This document shows positions 34,669 through 43,129 of a stretch of DNA of 64,000 bases, in pieces. Position 1 is the first letter of the stretch. The number at the start of each line of letters is the position of its first letter. Origin of the DNA: Patulibacter sp. SYSU D01012 (GTDB taxonomy: Bacteria; Actinomycetota; Thermoleophilia; Solirubrobacterales; Solirubrobacteraceae). Location of the stretch: positions 1 through 64,000 of the forward strand of contig NZ_JAFMTB010000004.1 in NCBI RefSeq assembly GCF_017916475.1, given 5' to 3'. The position numbers and the translations under genes are program-made. The notes under the pieces are model-generated. The model was not told where the DNA came from and did no database searches. It saw only the letters and a program-made list of their open reading frames with translations.

Positions 34669-34680
34669 GTGACATGTCAC
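34669..34680. promoter_or_regulatory. Palindromic operator candidate in divergent promoter region
   Basis: GTGACATGTCAC is a perfect 12-bp palindrome. It lies between the divergent Fe-dehydrogenase (start 34596) and acyl-CoA synthetase (start 34720) genes, 39 bp before the latter. It could be the site of the GntR regulator encoded at 31673-32407, but I see no second copy to confirm this. Confidence 0.5.
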
Positions 34681-34719
34681 ATGCGCAAGCCGCCTCGACG
34701 TGGCTAGGATGGCCGCGGC

Positions 34720-36243
34720 ATGAACTTCGCCCGCGACACCGTCGACGCCGCCGACCCGGCGGCGCGCGCCCTCGTCGAGCGTGCCCGGAACGGGCGGCGC
34801 CGCGAGTGGACGTTCGGCGACGTCGCGGACGCGTCGGCCCGGCTCGCCGGCGCGCTCGCCGCCCGCGGCGCCGGGCGCGGCGACGTCGTCATGACGCTGA
34901 TCGGCAACCGCCCCGAGTGGGTGCTGACGATGGTCGCGTGCTTCCGCCTCGGCGCCGTCGTGCTCCCCTGCACGGAGCAGCTGCGGCCCGCCGACCTGCG
35001 GGCGCGGATCGACGCGGTCCACCCCCGGCTGGTCGTGGCCGACGCCCGCGACGAGGCGACCCTGCGGGCGGCCCTCGCGGCGCCGTCGGCGGACGGGGCG
35101 GCGCGGGCCCCCGAGCCCGCGGTCGTCCTCGTGCCCGACCCGGCGCTCCTGGACGCGGACCCGGCCCCCGCCGTGGCGCTGGCCCCGGGCGACCCGTGCC
35201 TGATCACGTTCACGAGCGGCACCTCGGGCCGGGCGAAGCCCGTGCTGCACGGCCAGCGCTACCTGACCGGGCAGGCGCTGCAGGCCGAGCACTGGCTCGC
35301 CGCCGGCCCCGGCGACCTCGTCTGGTGCACCGCCGCGAGCGGCTGGAGCAAGAGCGCCCGCAACGTCTTCATCGCCCCCTGGCTGCGCGGCGCCGCGGCG
35401 CTCCTGCACGACGCGCGGTTCGACCCCGCCGAGCGGCTCGCGGTGGCGCGCGAGGAGGACGTGACCGTCCTCTGCATGGCGCCGACGGAGTACCGCGTGA
35501 TCGCGAAGCGCACGGCCCTCGGACCGCTGCCCGCCATGCGCGGGCTCGTCGCCGCCGGCGAGGCGCTGAACCCCGAGACGCTCCGCGCCTGGCGCGACGC
35601 CACCGGCCTGGAGATCCGCGACGGCTACGGGCAGACCGAGACGGGACAGATCACCGGCGTGCCGCCCGGCGGCACCGTCAAGCCCGGCTCGATGGGCCGC
35701 CCGCTGCCCGGCGTGCGGGCGTGGGTCGACGACGGCGAGCTCGTCGTCGACCCGGCGACCGTGCCGACCTTCTTCGTCGGCTACCTCGGCCCCGGCGGCG
35801 CCCCCGACGGCCCCGACCGCCAGGGCGCCGCGGAGCCGTGGCGGACCGGCGACCGCGTCACGCAGGACGACGACGGCTTCCTCTTCTTCGAGGGCCGCAC
35901 GGACGACGTCATCATCTCGTCCGGCTACCGCATCGGCCCGTTCGAGGTGGAGTCCGCCCTCGTCGCGCACCCCGCCGTCGCCGAGGCCGCGGCCGTCGCC
36001 GCTCCCGACGAGGAGCGCGGGAGCGTCGTGCGCGCCGTCGTCGTGCTGCGCGACGGGCACGCCCCGACGGACGCCCTCGCCGCCGAGCTGCAGGCCCATG
36101 TCCGCGCGACGACGGCCCCGTACAAGTACCCGCGGATCGTCGAGTTCGTCGACGACCTGCCCAAGACCGCGAGCGGCAAGGTCCGCCGCGCCGCCCTGCG
36201 CGCCGCCGGCGCCGCGGCGCCCACCCCCCGGAAGGACGACTGA
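34720..36243 (+). CDS. AMP-forming acyl-CoA synthetase
   Basis: A 507-residue ANL-superfamily enzyme. ITFTSGTSGRAKPVLHG is the P-loop motif, IRDGYGQTETGQITG the ATP-site motif, WRTGDRV the Asp motif, and PKTASGKVRRAALR the C-terminal Lys motif. The pattern WSKSARNVFIAPWLRG resembles medium-chain or short-chain acyl-CoA synthetases. It activates a carboxylic acid to its CoA thioester; the acid is not known, but 4-hydroxybutyrate or a similar short acid would fit the neighbourhood. One base separates its stop from the FAD-oxidase ATG. Confidence 0.87.
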   Translation: MNFARDTVDAADPAARALVERARNGRRREWTFGDVADASARLAGALAARGAGRGDVVMTLIGNRPEWVLTMVACFRLGAVVLPCTEQLRPADLRARIDAVHPRLVVADARDEATLRAALAAPSADGAARAPEPAVVLVPDPALLDADPAPAVALAPGDPCLITFTSGTSGRAKPVLHGQRYLTGQALQAEHWLAAGPGDLVWCTAASGWSKSARNVFIAPWLRGAAALLHDARFDPAERLAVAREEDVTVLCMAPTEYRVIAKRTALGPLPAMRGLVAAGEALNPETLRAWRDATGLEIRDGYGQTETGQITGVPPGGTVKPGSMGRPLPGVRAWVDDGELVVDPATVPTFFVGYLGPGGAPDGPDRQGAAEPWRTGDRVTQDDDGFLFFEGRTDDVIISSGYRIGPFEVESALVAHPAVAEAAAVAAPDEERGSVVRAVVVLRDGHAPTDALAAELQAHVRATTAPYKYPRIVEFVDDLPKTASGKVRRAALRAAGAAAPTPRKDD

Positions 36244-36244
36244 G

Positions 36245-37702
36245 ATGGCCAGGATCGAAGCCGACGCCGACGCCCCGCGCTCCGACGACGTCCCCGCCCG
36301 CGACGCCGCCGCCGCGGGGCGCGACCTCGCCCGCATCGTCGGCGAGGCGCACGTGCAGGCGCCCGTCGTCGCGTCCGAGCTGCTGCAGGACGCCACCGAG
36401 ACGCGGGGCCTGCGCGGCACCGCGCTCGCCGCCGTCCACCCGGGCACCCCCGAGGAGGTCGCGCGGGTCGTGCGCTGGGCCGGCGAGCAGGGCGTCCCGG
36501 TCGTGCCCCGCGGCGGCGGGACGGGGTACTCCGGCGGCGCCGTCCCCGGCATGGGCCCCGAGGGCGCGAACGCGATCGTCCTGGCGACGGACCGCCTGAA
36601 CGGCCCGGGCGAGCTCGTGCCCGAGGCCTGGCGCGGCACGTTCCCCGCCGGCGTGACGACGCACGACGTCCACCGCCGCTGCCTCGAGGCCGGCCTGTTC
36701 TTCGCGCCCAACCCCGGGTCCGCGGAGGCGTGCATGATCGGCGGCAACGTCGCGACGAACGCCGGCGGCCCGCGCTCCTTCCGCCACGGCTCGACGCGGG
36801 CGTGGGTCAGCGGGCTCGAGGCCGTGCTGCCCGGCGGCGAGCTCGTCCGCCTGGGCGGCAGCGCCCGCAAGAGCGTCGAGACGCTCGACCTCGTCGGCCT
36901 GCTCTGCGGGTCCGAGGGCACCCTGGGCGTCATCACCGAGGTGACGCTGCGCCTGCAGCCCGCGCCCGAGCTGGCTCTGCCCGTGCTCGCGGTCTACGCC
37001 GACCGCGAGGCCGGGCTGAACGCCCTCGGCTACGCGATGGCGTGCGGCGTGGTGCCGACGGCGCTCGAGTTCCTCGACGGCGGCGCGCTGCGCGCGGCGG
37101 CGGCGACGTTCCCCGGCGGCCTGCCCGACGGCGCGGCGTTCGCGGTCCTCGTCGAGGCGATCGGCACGGAGGAGATCGCTCGCCTGGAGGCCGCGGCGCT
37201 GGCCGAGGCGATCCGCGAGGACGCGCTGCTCGTCCGCGAGCCGTCGACCCGGGCCGAGGTCGAGGAGCTGTGGCGCTGGCGCGACGGCGTGTCGCTGTCC
37301 GTGGTGGCCGCGCGCGGCGGCAAGCTCTCCGAGGACGTCGTCGTCCCCGCCGAGCGGCTCGGCGACGCGCTCGCGGCGGTGGACCGCCTGGGCGCCGAGC
37401 AGGGCGTCGAGACGACCTCGTGGGGCCACGCCGGCGACGGCATCCTGCACGCCACGGTGATGGTCGACCGCGACGACCAGGCGGCCCTCGAGCACGCGGC
37501 CGAGGCCGCCCACGGGCTGCTCGACATCGCCCAGGAGCTGGACGGGGCGCTGTCCGGCGAGCACGGCATCGGCCTGGTCAAGCGCGAGGCGGCCGAGCGG
37601 CTGGACCCCGCGGTCCTCGCGGCGCAGCGGGCCGTGAAGGACGCCCTCGACCCGCGCGGGATCATGAACCCGGGGCGCAAGCTGCCGCTGCCGCCCCGGT
37701 AG
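36245..37702 (+). CDS. FAD-linked 2-hydroxyacid dehydrogenase (GlcD / D-2-hydroxyglutarate dehydrogenase-like)
   Basis: A 485-residue VAO-fold flavoprotein. VVPRGGGTGYSGGAVPGMG and GSAEACMIGGNVATNAGGPRS form the FAD-binding domain, followed by LVGLLCGSEGTLGVITEVTLRL. The C-terminal cap carries TTSWGHAGDGILHATVMVDR (metal His) and LSGEHGIGLVKREA. Such enzymes oxidise D-lactate, glycolate or D-2-hydroxyglutarate. Pairing with a transhydrogenase that would make D-2-hydroxyglutarate makes that substrate attractive. No iron-sulfur GlcF-type partner follows. The start is the ATG at 36245, one base after the previous stop. Confidence 0.87.
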   Translation: MARIEADADAPRSDDVPARDAAAAGRDLARIVGEAHVQAPVVASELLQDATETRGLRGTALAAVHPGTPEEVARVVRWAGEQGVPVVPRGGGTGYSGGAVPGMGPEGANAIVLATDRLNGPGELVPEAWRGTFPAGVTTHDVHRRCLEAGLFFAPNPGSAEACMIGGNVATNAGGPRSFRHGSTRAWVSGLEAVLPGGELVRLGGSARKSVETLDLVGLLCGSEGTLGVITEVTLRLQPAPELALPVLAVYADREAGLNALGYAMACGVVPTALEFLDGGALRAAAATFPGGLPDGAAFAVLVEAIGTEEIARLEAAALAEAIREDALLVREPSTRAEVEELWRWRDGVSLSVVAARGGKLSEDVVVPAERLGDALAAVDRLGAEQGVETTSWGHAGDGILHATVMVDRDDQAALEHAAEAAHGLLDIAQELDGALSGEHGIGLVKREAAERLDPAVLAAQRAVKDALDPRGIMNPGRKLPLPPR

Positions 37703-37708
37703 GGCGGG

Positions 37709-38302
37709 TCACCGGCGCAGCAGCCCGGGCAGCCGGCGCAGCCCGGCCAGCACGTCGCGGCGCGGGTGCGCGAGCGCCCGCACGACCGCGCCGGCCGCGT
37801 CCTCGCCCACCGGGCCGCCGTGGCCGACGAGCAGCCGCTCGGGCGCGAACCCGCGCAGGAGCGTCGGCGGCGTGGCGCGCAGCGCCGGGTGCACGCCGAC
37901 CGGCCCCTGCCCGAGGGTGAAGTACGGCACCGTCCCCAGCGCCTCGGGGACGAGCAGCAGGCGACGCTCCGGCCACCACAGCGCGACCTCGCGCCACCAC
38001 CGGCGGTCGACGACGGGCAGCACCTCGAACGGCGTGCCACCCAGGACCCCCGGCAGGCGGACCAGCGGCACGCCGAAGCGGCGCGCCACCGCGGCCGCGT
38101 CGCGGTTGTGGCGGTCGAGGAGCTGCAGCACGCCGACGGGCTCGCCGAGCGCGGCCGCGCGCTCGAGCGCCTCGTCGTCCGCGACGGGATCGACGAGCCA
38201 GACCCGCCCGTCGTCGACGAGCGCGTGCGACGCGCGCGCCATCGGCTCCCGTACCACCCAGGTCAGGGCGTGGGGCGCGTCGTCGTGGAGGCGGACGGAC
38301 AT
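37709..38302 (-). CDS. Metallo-beta-lactamase-like fold hypothetical protein
   Basis: A 197-residue protein. The N-terminus (HALVDDGRVWLVDPVADDEALERAAALG) and the end (LLVGHGGPVGEDAAGAVVRAL) resemble metallo-beta-lactamase-fold proteins, but the HxHxDH zinc motif is reduced to LLDRHNRDAA. Several ligands are therefore missing and hydrolase activity is doubtful. It is convergent with the FAD oxidase (six bases apart) and divergent from a TetR gene. The start is the ATG at 38302. Confidence 0.7.
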   Translation of the reverse strand: MSVRLHDDAPHALTWVVREPMARASHALVDDGRVWLVDPVADDEALERAAALGEPVGVLQLLDRHNRDAAAVARRFGVPLVRLPGVLGGTPFEVLPVVDRRWWREVALWWPERRLLLVPEALGTVPYFTLGQGPVGVHPALRATPPTLLRGFAPERLLVGHGGPVGEDAAGAVVRALAHPRRDVLAGLRRLPGLLRR

Positions 38303-38420
38303 GCGGGCAGCGTACCCGGGCGCCGAGGCGGGGCCTGGGCGCAGGCCACGACCCGGGCACGGGGCGGTACGTCCGTGGATCGGGCGTCTCGCGGGCGTCG
38401 CGACTGGGTACCGTTCCTGC

Positions 38421-39101
38421 GTGTCCACCGTCCCACATACATCCAGGACCGCGCCCGCCAGCCCGACCGTCGTGCGCGACGCCGACGTCGACGACGATGC
38501 CGCCGGACGGTCCCGGCGCGACGACATCCTGCGGGTCGCCACCGAGCTGTTCGCCCAGAACGGCTACCACGCCGTCGGCATGCGCGCGATCGCCGACGCC
38601 GTCGGCATCCGCGGGTCCAGCCTGTACCACCACTTCGGGTCCAAGCGCGACATCCTGCGCGCCATCGCGCTGGACTACATGCACGCCTTCCTGGCGGAGC
38701 ACCTGCCGACCCTGCAGGGCGACGGCGATCCCGCCGAGCGGCTGCGCCGCGTGCTGCGCGCCGAGGTCGTCTACTTCTGGACGCACCGCGCCGCGCACGA
38801 CGTGGGCGAGCGCGAGATGCGCGAGCTGGACGAGACCTCGTACGCCGAGGTCCGCGGCCTGCGGCGCCGGTACCAGGAGGCCGTCACCGCCACGGTGCGG
38901 GAGGGGTGCGCCCGCGGCGTCTTCCGCGTCGACGACGCCGACCTCGCCGCGACGGCGATCCTCGGGCTGATGCAGTCCGTCAACGGCTGGTTCCGCGAGG
39001 ATGGCCGCCTGTCGCTCGAGGCGGTCGCGGACGCCTACGCCGACATGGCGGTGTGCCGCATCCTCGGCGCGTGCGCCGGGGGCGACGCGCCGTCGGCGTA
39101 G
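38421..39101 (+). CDS. TetR-family transcriptional regulator
   Basis: A 226-residue TetR protein. The helix-turn-helix is DILRVATELFAQNGYHAVGMRAIADAVGIRGSSLYHHFGSKRDIL; the C-terminal ligand domain resembles the KstR2/TetR_C type (VYFWTHRAAHDVGEREMRELDETSY). That similarity hints at acyl-CoA or lipid-catabolism control, but the ligand is unknown. The GTG at 38421 has no clear ribosome-binding site. It is divergent from the MBL-like gene and convergent with the sugar dehydrogenase gene. Confidence 0.88.
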   Translation: MSTVPHTSRTAPASPTVVRDADVDDDAAGRSRRDDILRVATELFAQNGYHAVGMRAIADAVGIRGSSLYHHFGSKRDILRAIALDYMHAFLAEHLPTLQGDGDPAERLRRVLRAEVVYFWTHRAAHDVGEREMRELDETSYAEVRGLRRRYQEAVTATVREGCARGVFRVDDADLAATAILGLMQSVNGWFREDGRLSLEAVADAYADMAVCRILGACAGGDAPSA

Positions 39102-39138
39102 CCCGGCGGCGCGGGCCGGCCGGGCGGCCCGGCTCCGC

Positions 39139-40272
39139 TCACGGTCGGAGGCGCACGATGCGGTCGTCCCCGTCGCGGACGGCGCCGCGGCCGTCGCGGT
39201 TCGACGTCGCCACCCACAGCGACCCGTCCGGGGCGGCCGCCACGGCGCGGAGCCGGCCGAGGCGCCCGGTCAGCAGGGCGCGCGGCGTGCCCGTGCGCGC
39301 GCCCCGCAGCGGCACGCGCCACAGCCGCTGGCCGCGGAGCGCGGCGACGTAGAGCCGGCCGCCGGCGACGGCCACCCCGCTCGGCGACGCCTGGTCCGTC
39401 GACCACGTCACGAGCGGGTTCGCGTACCGGCCGCCGCGGGTGGCGCCGACGCCCTCGACGACGGGCCAGCCGTAGTTGCGTCCCTTGCGGATGCGGTTGA
39501 TCTCGTCGCGCCGGTCCTGCCCGAACTCGCTGGCCCACAGGCGGCCGCGCGCGTCCCACGCGAGGCCCTGGACGTTGCGGTGCCCGAGCGACCACACGCG
39601 CGAGCCGCGGAACGGGTTGCCCCGCGGGACGGACCCGTCGGGCTCCATCCGCAGGATCTTGCCGTTCTGCGCCCGTCGGTCCTGGGCGAGCGACGTGTCC
39701 CCCGTGTCGCCGACGCCGGCGTACAGCATGCCGTCGGGACCGAACGCGATCCGGCCGCCGTCGTGGATCACGCCCTTCCGCAGCCCCGTGAGGACCGGAC
39801 GCACGCGGCGGTCGCCCAGGCGGAAGCGCACGATGCGGTTGTCGCGGGCGGTCGTCAGGTACGCGTAGACCCAGCGGTCGCGCGCGTACGTCGGCGAGAC
39901 CGCCAGGCCCAGCAGCCCGCCCTCGCCCTGCGCGGCGACGCCGGGGACCCGCATCGCCGTGCTGACCGCGTGGTCGTCGGCCGCGATCCGCCGGATCCGC
40001 CCGACGCGCTCGGACACGAGCGCGTCCCCGTCCGGCAGGAAGGCGATGGCCCACGGCACGTCCAGGCCGGTGGCGACGGTCTCGGGCCGGTCGGCCGGGG
40101 GCGCGGTGGTGGCGGCGGGCGCGGTCGTTGCGGCGGGCGCGGCGGTCGTCGCCCGCGGGGCGGCGAGCGTGGTGGTGGCCGCGGTGGGCGCGGCACCGGG
40201 CGCCTCGCCGTCGGTGCCGCCGCAGGCGCTGAGCGCCACGAGGCCGGCGAGGGCGAGGGGCAGCGGACGCAT
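39139..40272 (-). CDS. PQQ-type sugar dehydrogenase lipoprotein (Asd/YliI-like)
   Basis: A 377-residue exported lipoprotein. The signal peptide ends in LSACGG (lipidated C17), followed by a Thr/Ala-rich linker (residues 20-60). The propeller domain begins at ATGLDVPWAIAFLPDGDALVSERVGRI and includes GGLLGLAVSP, GDTGDTSLAQ, WSLGHRNVQGLAWD and NYGWPVVEG, conserved in PQQ-dependent soluble aldose dehydrogenases. It would oxidise sugars outside the membrane. No PQQ-synthesis genes are in the window. Confidence 0.9.
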   Translation of the reverse strand: MRPLPLALAGLVALSACGGTDGEAPGAAPTAATTTLAAPRATTAAPAATTAPAATTAPPADRPETVATGLDVPWAIAFLPDGDALVSERVGRIRRIAADDHAVSTAMRVPGVAAQGEGGLLGLAVSPTYARDRWVYAYLTTARDNRIVRFRLGDRRVRPVLTGLRKGVIHDGGRIAFGPDGMLYAGVGDTGDTSLAQDRRAQNGKILRMEPDGSVPRGNPFRGSRVWSLGHRNVQGLAWDARGRLWASEFGQDRRDEINRIRKGRNYGWPVVEGVGATRGGRYANPLVTWSTDQASPSGVAVAGGRLYVAALRGQRLWRVPLRGARTGTPRALLTGRLGRLRAVAAAPDGSLWVATSNRDGRGAVRDGDDRIVRLRP

Positions 40273-40378
40273 GCCCCCCAGGGTGGCGCAGCCGTGGGAC
40301 GCCTGCGCCGGTGGGCGCGCCCGAACCGGCGGGTCCGTGCGGGCGCCCCGGGGTGGGGCGCACGCCGGGGGGTCGGCG

Positions 40379-41347
40379 CTACTTGCGGCGGCGCCGGCGG
40401 TCGCCGCCGGCCTTCGGCTTCGGTGCCGGGGCGGCGTCGTCGTCCGCGGAGGCGCCGCCCGCGGCGGCGGCCTTCGCCCGCTCGGCCTCCTCGAGCATCT
40501 GCGCCCGGCTGGGCCACGGCCGTGCCTCGCCGGCCTCCCACGCGGCGGGACGACCGCCGGGCCAGCGGCCGAGCAGCACGGCGCCGAGCGCGAGGAACCA
40601 GAAGGCGCGCAGGAACTCCTGGCGCGGGATGAGCGGCACGACGATGAGGATCGCGAGCAGCACGCCGATGACGCCCATCGCGCGGGTCAGCAGCCCGGTG
40701 TTCATGGCGGACAGGGCGGCGGCGCCCAGGCCGACGGCCACGAACATCTGCCCGAAGACGCTGGCGATGGAGAGGATGCTCAGGTCGCCCGTGGCCGTCA
40801 GGGCGTCGGACGCCGCGGCGTTCGTCTGCTGCACGGCGGGCAGCGCGGCGAAGTCGGCCATCTTCGAGGTGCCGTAGGCCATCGCGGCGGTCGTGCCGAC
40901 CGCGAAGAGGACGGCGCCGACGACCGGCGCCCACATGAACGCGCGCGGGAAGGACGGGCGGCGGCGCCACGAGGAGCGCAGCAGGCCGTAGAGCACCGGC
41001 GCGGCGAAGAGCAGCGCCAGGCCGCCCAGGCCGGTAGCCAGCGTGATCGTCAGGGCGTGGTCGCCGTAGTGGGCGGCGATCTCGGCCTGCTCGCCGCGCA
41101 GTCCCTGGCCCTGCGTGCCGTCGGCGTAGGCGGAGAGCGCCTGGCCGACCGTCTTGACGTTCGCCACGTCGTTGCGGATGCCGCTCGACGCGTTGAGCTG
41201 CAGCAGCAGCGAGACGATCGGCAGGATGCCCGCGAGCAGCGACAGGAGGCCCGCGCGGCGCAGCCACGGGCGCTCGATCGCGACGGTCTCCGCCGGATCC
41301 TTCGGGTCGGGGATCGGGCGGGCGGTGCGCTGACGCTGGGTGCTCAT
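40379..41347 (-). CDS. Conserved-looking multi-pass membrane protein, function unknown
   Basis: A 322-residue protein with about six hydrophobic helices (LLSLLAGILPIVSLLLQL, ALTITLATGLGGLALLFAAPVLYGLL, AFMWAPVVGAVLFAVGTTAAMAYG, VGVIGVLLAILIVVPLI-like segments). An extracytoplasmic loop lies at residues about 50-95, and a charged C-terminus rich in Ala/Lys/Arg (KPKAGGDRRRRRK) faces the cytoplasm. I do not recognise the family. It overlaps the small upstream gene by ATGA at 41344-41347. Confidence 0.78.
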   Translation of the reverse strand: MSTQRQRTARPIPDPKDPAETVAIERPWLRRAGLLSLLAGILPIVSLLLQLNASSGIRNDVANVKTVGQALSAYADGTQGQGLRGEQAEIAAHYGDHALTITLATGLGGLALLFAAPVLYGLLRSSWRRRPSFPRAFMWAPVVGAVLFAVGTTAAMAYGTSKMADFAALPAVQQTNAAASDALTATGDLSILSIASVFGQMFVAVGLGAAALSAMNTGLLTRAMGVIGVLLAILIVVPLIPRQEFLRAFWFLALGAVLLGRWPGGRPAAWEAGEARPWPSRAQMLEEAERAKAAAAGGASADDDAAPAPKPKAGGDRRRRRK

Positions 41348-41541
41348 GCGGGATTCCGGTCGGAGGACTGGGACGCTCGGGGGCGGCGGGCGACGCGGAC
41401 GACCGTCCGCTCGACCGCGACGCCCAGGCGGCGCGTGCGGTCGGCCCCGATCACCACGACGTCGAGCGCCGGCGCGGCGACGCGCAGCACGGCCTCGATC
41501 CGGGCGCGCCAGGCGCGCTGTCGCGGGGTCAGCCGGGCCAC
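41344..41541 (-). CDS. Small protein coupled to membrane-protein gene
   Basis: A 65-residue arginine- and valine-rich protein (VAAPALDVVVIGADRTRRLGVAVERTVVRVARR) with a GTG start. The four-base overlap with the following gene and hydrophobic/charged alternation suggest it is translated. No known family. Confidence 0.5.
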   Translation of the reverse strand: MARLTPRQRAWRARIEAVLRVAAPALDVVVIGADRTRRLGVAVERTVVRVARRPRASQSSDRNPA

Positions 41542-41629
41542 GCCGGGGGATTGTAGGGACCGCCCCGGTCCTTGGCGGGCACCGGGGCCGCCGCTCGGCC
41601 CCGCGGCCCCGGGCCGCTACGATCGCCCC

Positions 41630-41896
41630 ATGGAAGGCTTTGGCGGACTGTTCGGCGATCCCGACGACCTGCAGCGGAAGATGATGGAGTTCGCTGAGCA
41701 GATGCAGGGCCAGCAGAAGCTGGCCTGGGCGGACAACGCGATCGGCCTGGCCGTGCAGATGACGGTGGCCGCGATCGGCCGCGTCAACCTGCAGGGCGAC
41801 GCCGAGGCGCAGGCGAACCAGATCCGCCAGGTGATGGCGGTCGTCTTCCCCGAGGCGGTCACCCTGGTGCGCGAGGCGCGCCAGGGCCTGGGCTAG
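41630..41896 (+). CDS. Small acidic protein, hypothetical
   Basis: An 88-residue protein: MEGFGGLFGDPDDLQRKMMEF, then a mostly helical body with a central AIGLAVQMTVAAIGRVN segment. The GC-third-position use and balanced composition support coding. Family unknown. Its ATG is the only reasonable start. A hairpin terminator follows its stop. Confidence 0.72.
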   Translation: MEGFGGLFGDPDDLQRKMMEFAEQMQGQQKLAWADNAIGLAVQMTVAAIGRVNLQGDAEAQANQIRQVMAVVFPEAVTLVREARQGLG

Positions 41897-41908
41897 GCCC
41901 GCGCCGCG

Positions 41909-41930
41909 CGGCGCGTCCCCGGACGCGCCG
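41909..41930. terminator. Bidirectional terminator hairpin
   Basis: CGGCGCGTCC and GGACGCGCCG form a 10-bp stem with loop CC, between the convergent small gene (stop 41896) and flippase gene (stop 41934). Confidence 0.6.
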
Positions 41931-41933
41931 CCC

Positions 41934-42953
41934 TCAGGCCGCCGGGCCGGGCCCGGCCTCGGCCGACGTCTCCGCCGACCGGTGCTCCTTCCCGGCCGCG
42001 ATGACCTCCTTGAAGGAGCGGAAGCCGAAGATCTTCACCAGGGCGACGAAGCCGACCGCCAGGCACGCGACGGCGATCACGATCTGCTGGCCCACGGAGT
42101 AGGCCGCGACCGTCGCCCCCGTCGCCGACGCGGCGAAGACCTTCACCATGAACGCCTGCTGCACCCCGGCGCCGCCGGGCGTGAACGGCATGAGCGAGGC
42201 GACGGCGTTGATGCCGTGGACGAGCAGCACGTTGCGCACCGAGCCGCCGACGTGGAACGCCTCGAGCAGCGCCCAGAACGCGGCCAGGCGCACGAGGTAG
42301 CCGGCGAAGAGCACGAGCCAGACCTCGCGGAAGAAGCGTCGGCGGTCGGTCAGGATGACCAGGCCCTGCCGCACGCGCGCCCAGAACCGCCGCGCGCGCT
42401 CGGAGAGCAGCGCGAAGGCGACGAGGAGCGCGATCGCCACGACGGTGAGGACGAAGAGCGTCACGTGCGGGTTCGCGAAGACGAACGACAGGTCGAACGC
42501 GCCCAGGTCGGCGAAGTCCGGCGGCTTCGGGAACACGCCCTGCGTGAACGCGAAGATGAGGATCGGGATCGCGATCGACAGGTCGAAGACCGCCTCGACG
42601 AACATCGACGCCGTGATCGCCGGATACGTCGAGCGGGGCACCGACGTCTTGACGAGGAAGACCTTGATGACGTCGCCGCCGCGCGCCGGGATGACGTTGT
42701 TGAAGCCGTAGGCGGCGATGTACGCGCCCCAGATCCGGCTCCACCGGAAGCGCTCCGTGGGGTACGCGGCCCGCAGGGTGTGGAAGTACGCCCGCGAGCG
42801 GATCGTCAGGTAGAGGACGAAGCAGACGAGCCCGATCAGCAGCGGCACGAGCCGGACGTGGGCGAAGCTCGAGAAGAACGAGCCGACGGCGTCGGCGATC
42901 TCGGCCAGGCCCGCCAGCGGGATCGGGGTCGGGGGAAGCGCGCCGGCGGCCAC
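41934..42953 (-). CDS. Lysylphosphatidylglycerol-synthase-TM/UPF0104 family membrane protein (AglD/MprF-flippase-like)
   Basis: A 339-residue membrane protein with eight or so helices. AYGFNNVIPARGGDVIKVFLV, with the N-x-x-P-x-R-x-G-D pattern, and MPFTPGGAGVQQAFM are the two hallmark loops of the LPG_synthase_TM family. Members flip or transfer lipids or lipid-linked sugars; the substrate is not defined here. The start is the GTG at 42953. Confidence 0.88.
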   Translation of the reverse strand: MAAGALPPTPIPLAGLAEIADAVGSFFSSFAHVRLVPLLIGLVCFVLYLTIRSRAYFHTLRAAYPTERFRWSRIWGAYIAAYGFNNVIPARGGDVIKVFLVKTSVPRSTYPAITASMFVEAVFDLSIAIPILIFAFTQGVFPKPPDFADLGAFDLSFVFANPHVTLFVLTVVAIALLVAFALLSERARRFWARVRQGLVILTDRRRFFREVWLVLFAGYLVRLAAFWALLEAFHVGGSVRNVLLVHGINAVASLMPFTPGGAGVQQAFMVKVFAASATGATVAAYSVGQQIVIAVACLAVGFVALVKIFGFRSFKEVIAAGKEHRSAETSAEAGPGPAA

Positions 42954-43129
42954 GTCCCCAGGGTACGCGCGCGGCGCGGCGGGACGGCGCCGGGCCGCCT
43001 CGCGAGGTGGCGTGCAGCCACTCGTCTGGCGGGCGCCGCCACGAATGGCGGACGGTGCTTTACCCTCGCCTCAGCGGCGGGCGCGATGATCGTCCTCCGA
43101 GTTTCCCCGGACCCACAGCGAGATCCCGA

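Noticed and set aside
37709-38302. Active metallo-beta-lactamase hydrolase
   Set aside because: The HxHxDH zinc motif is absent, so only a fold-level similarity can be claimed.
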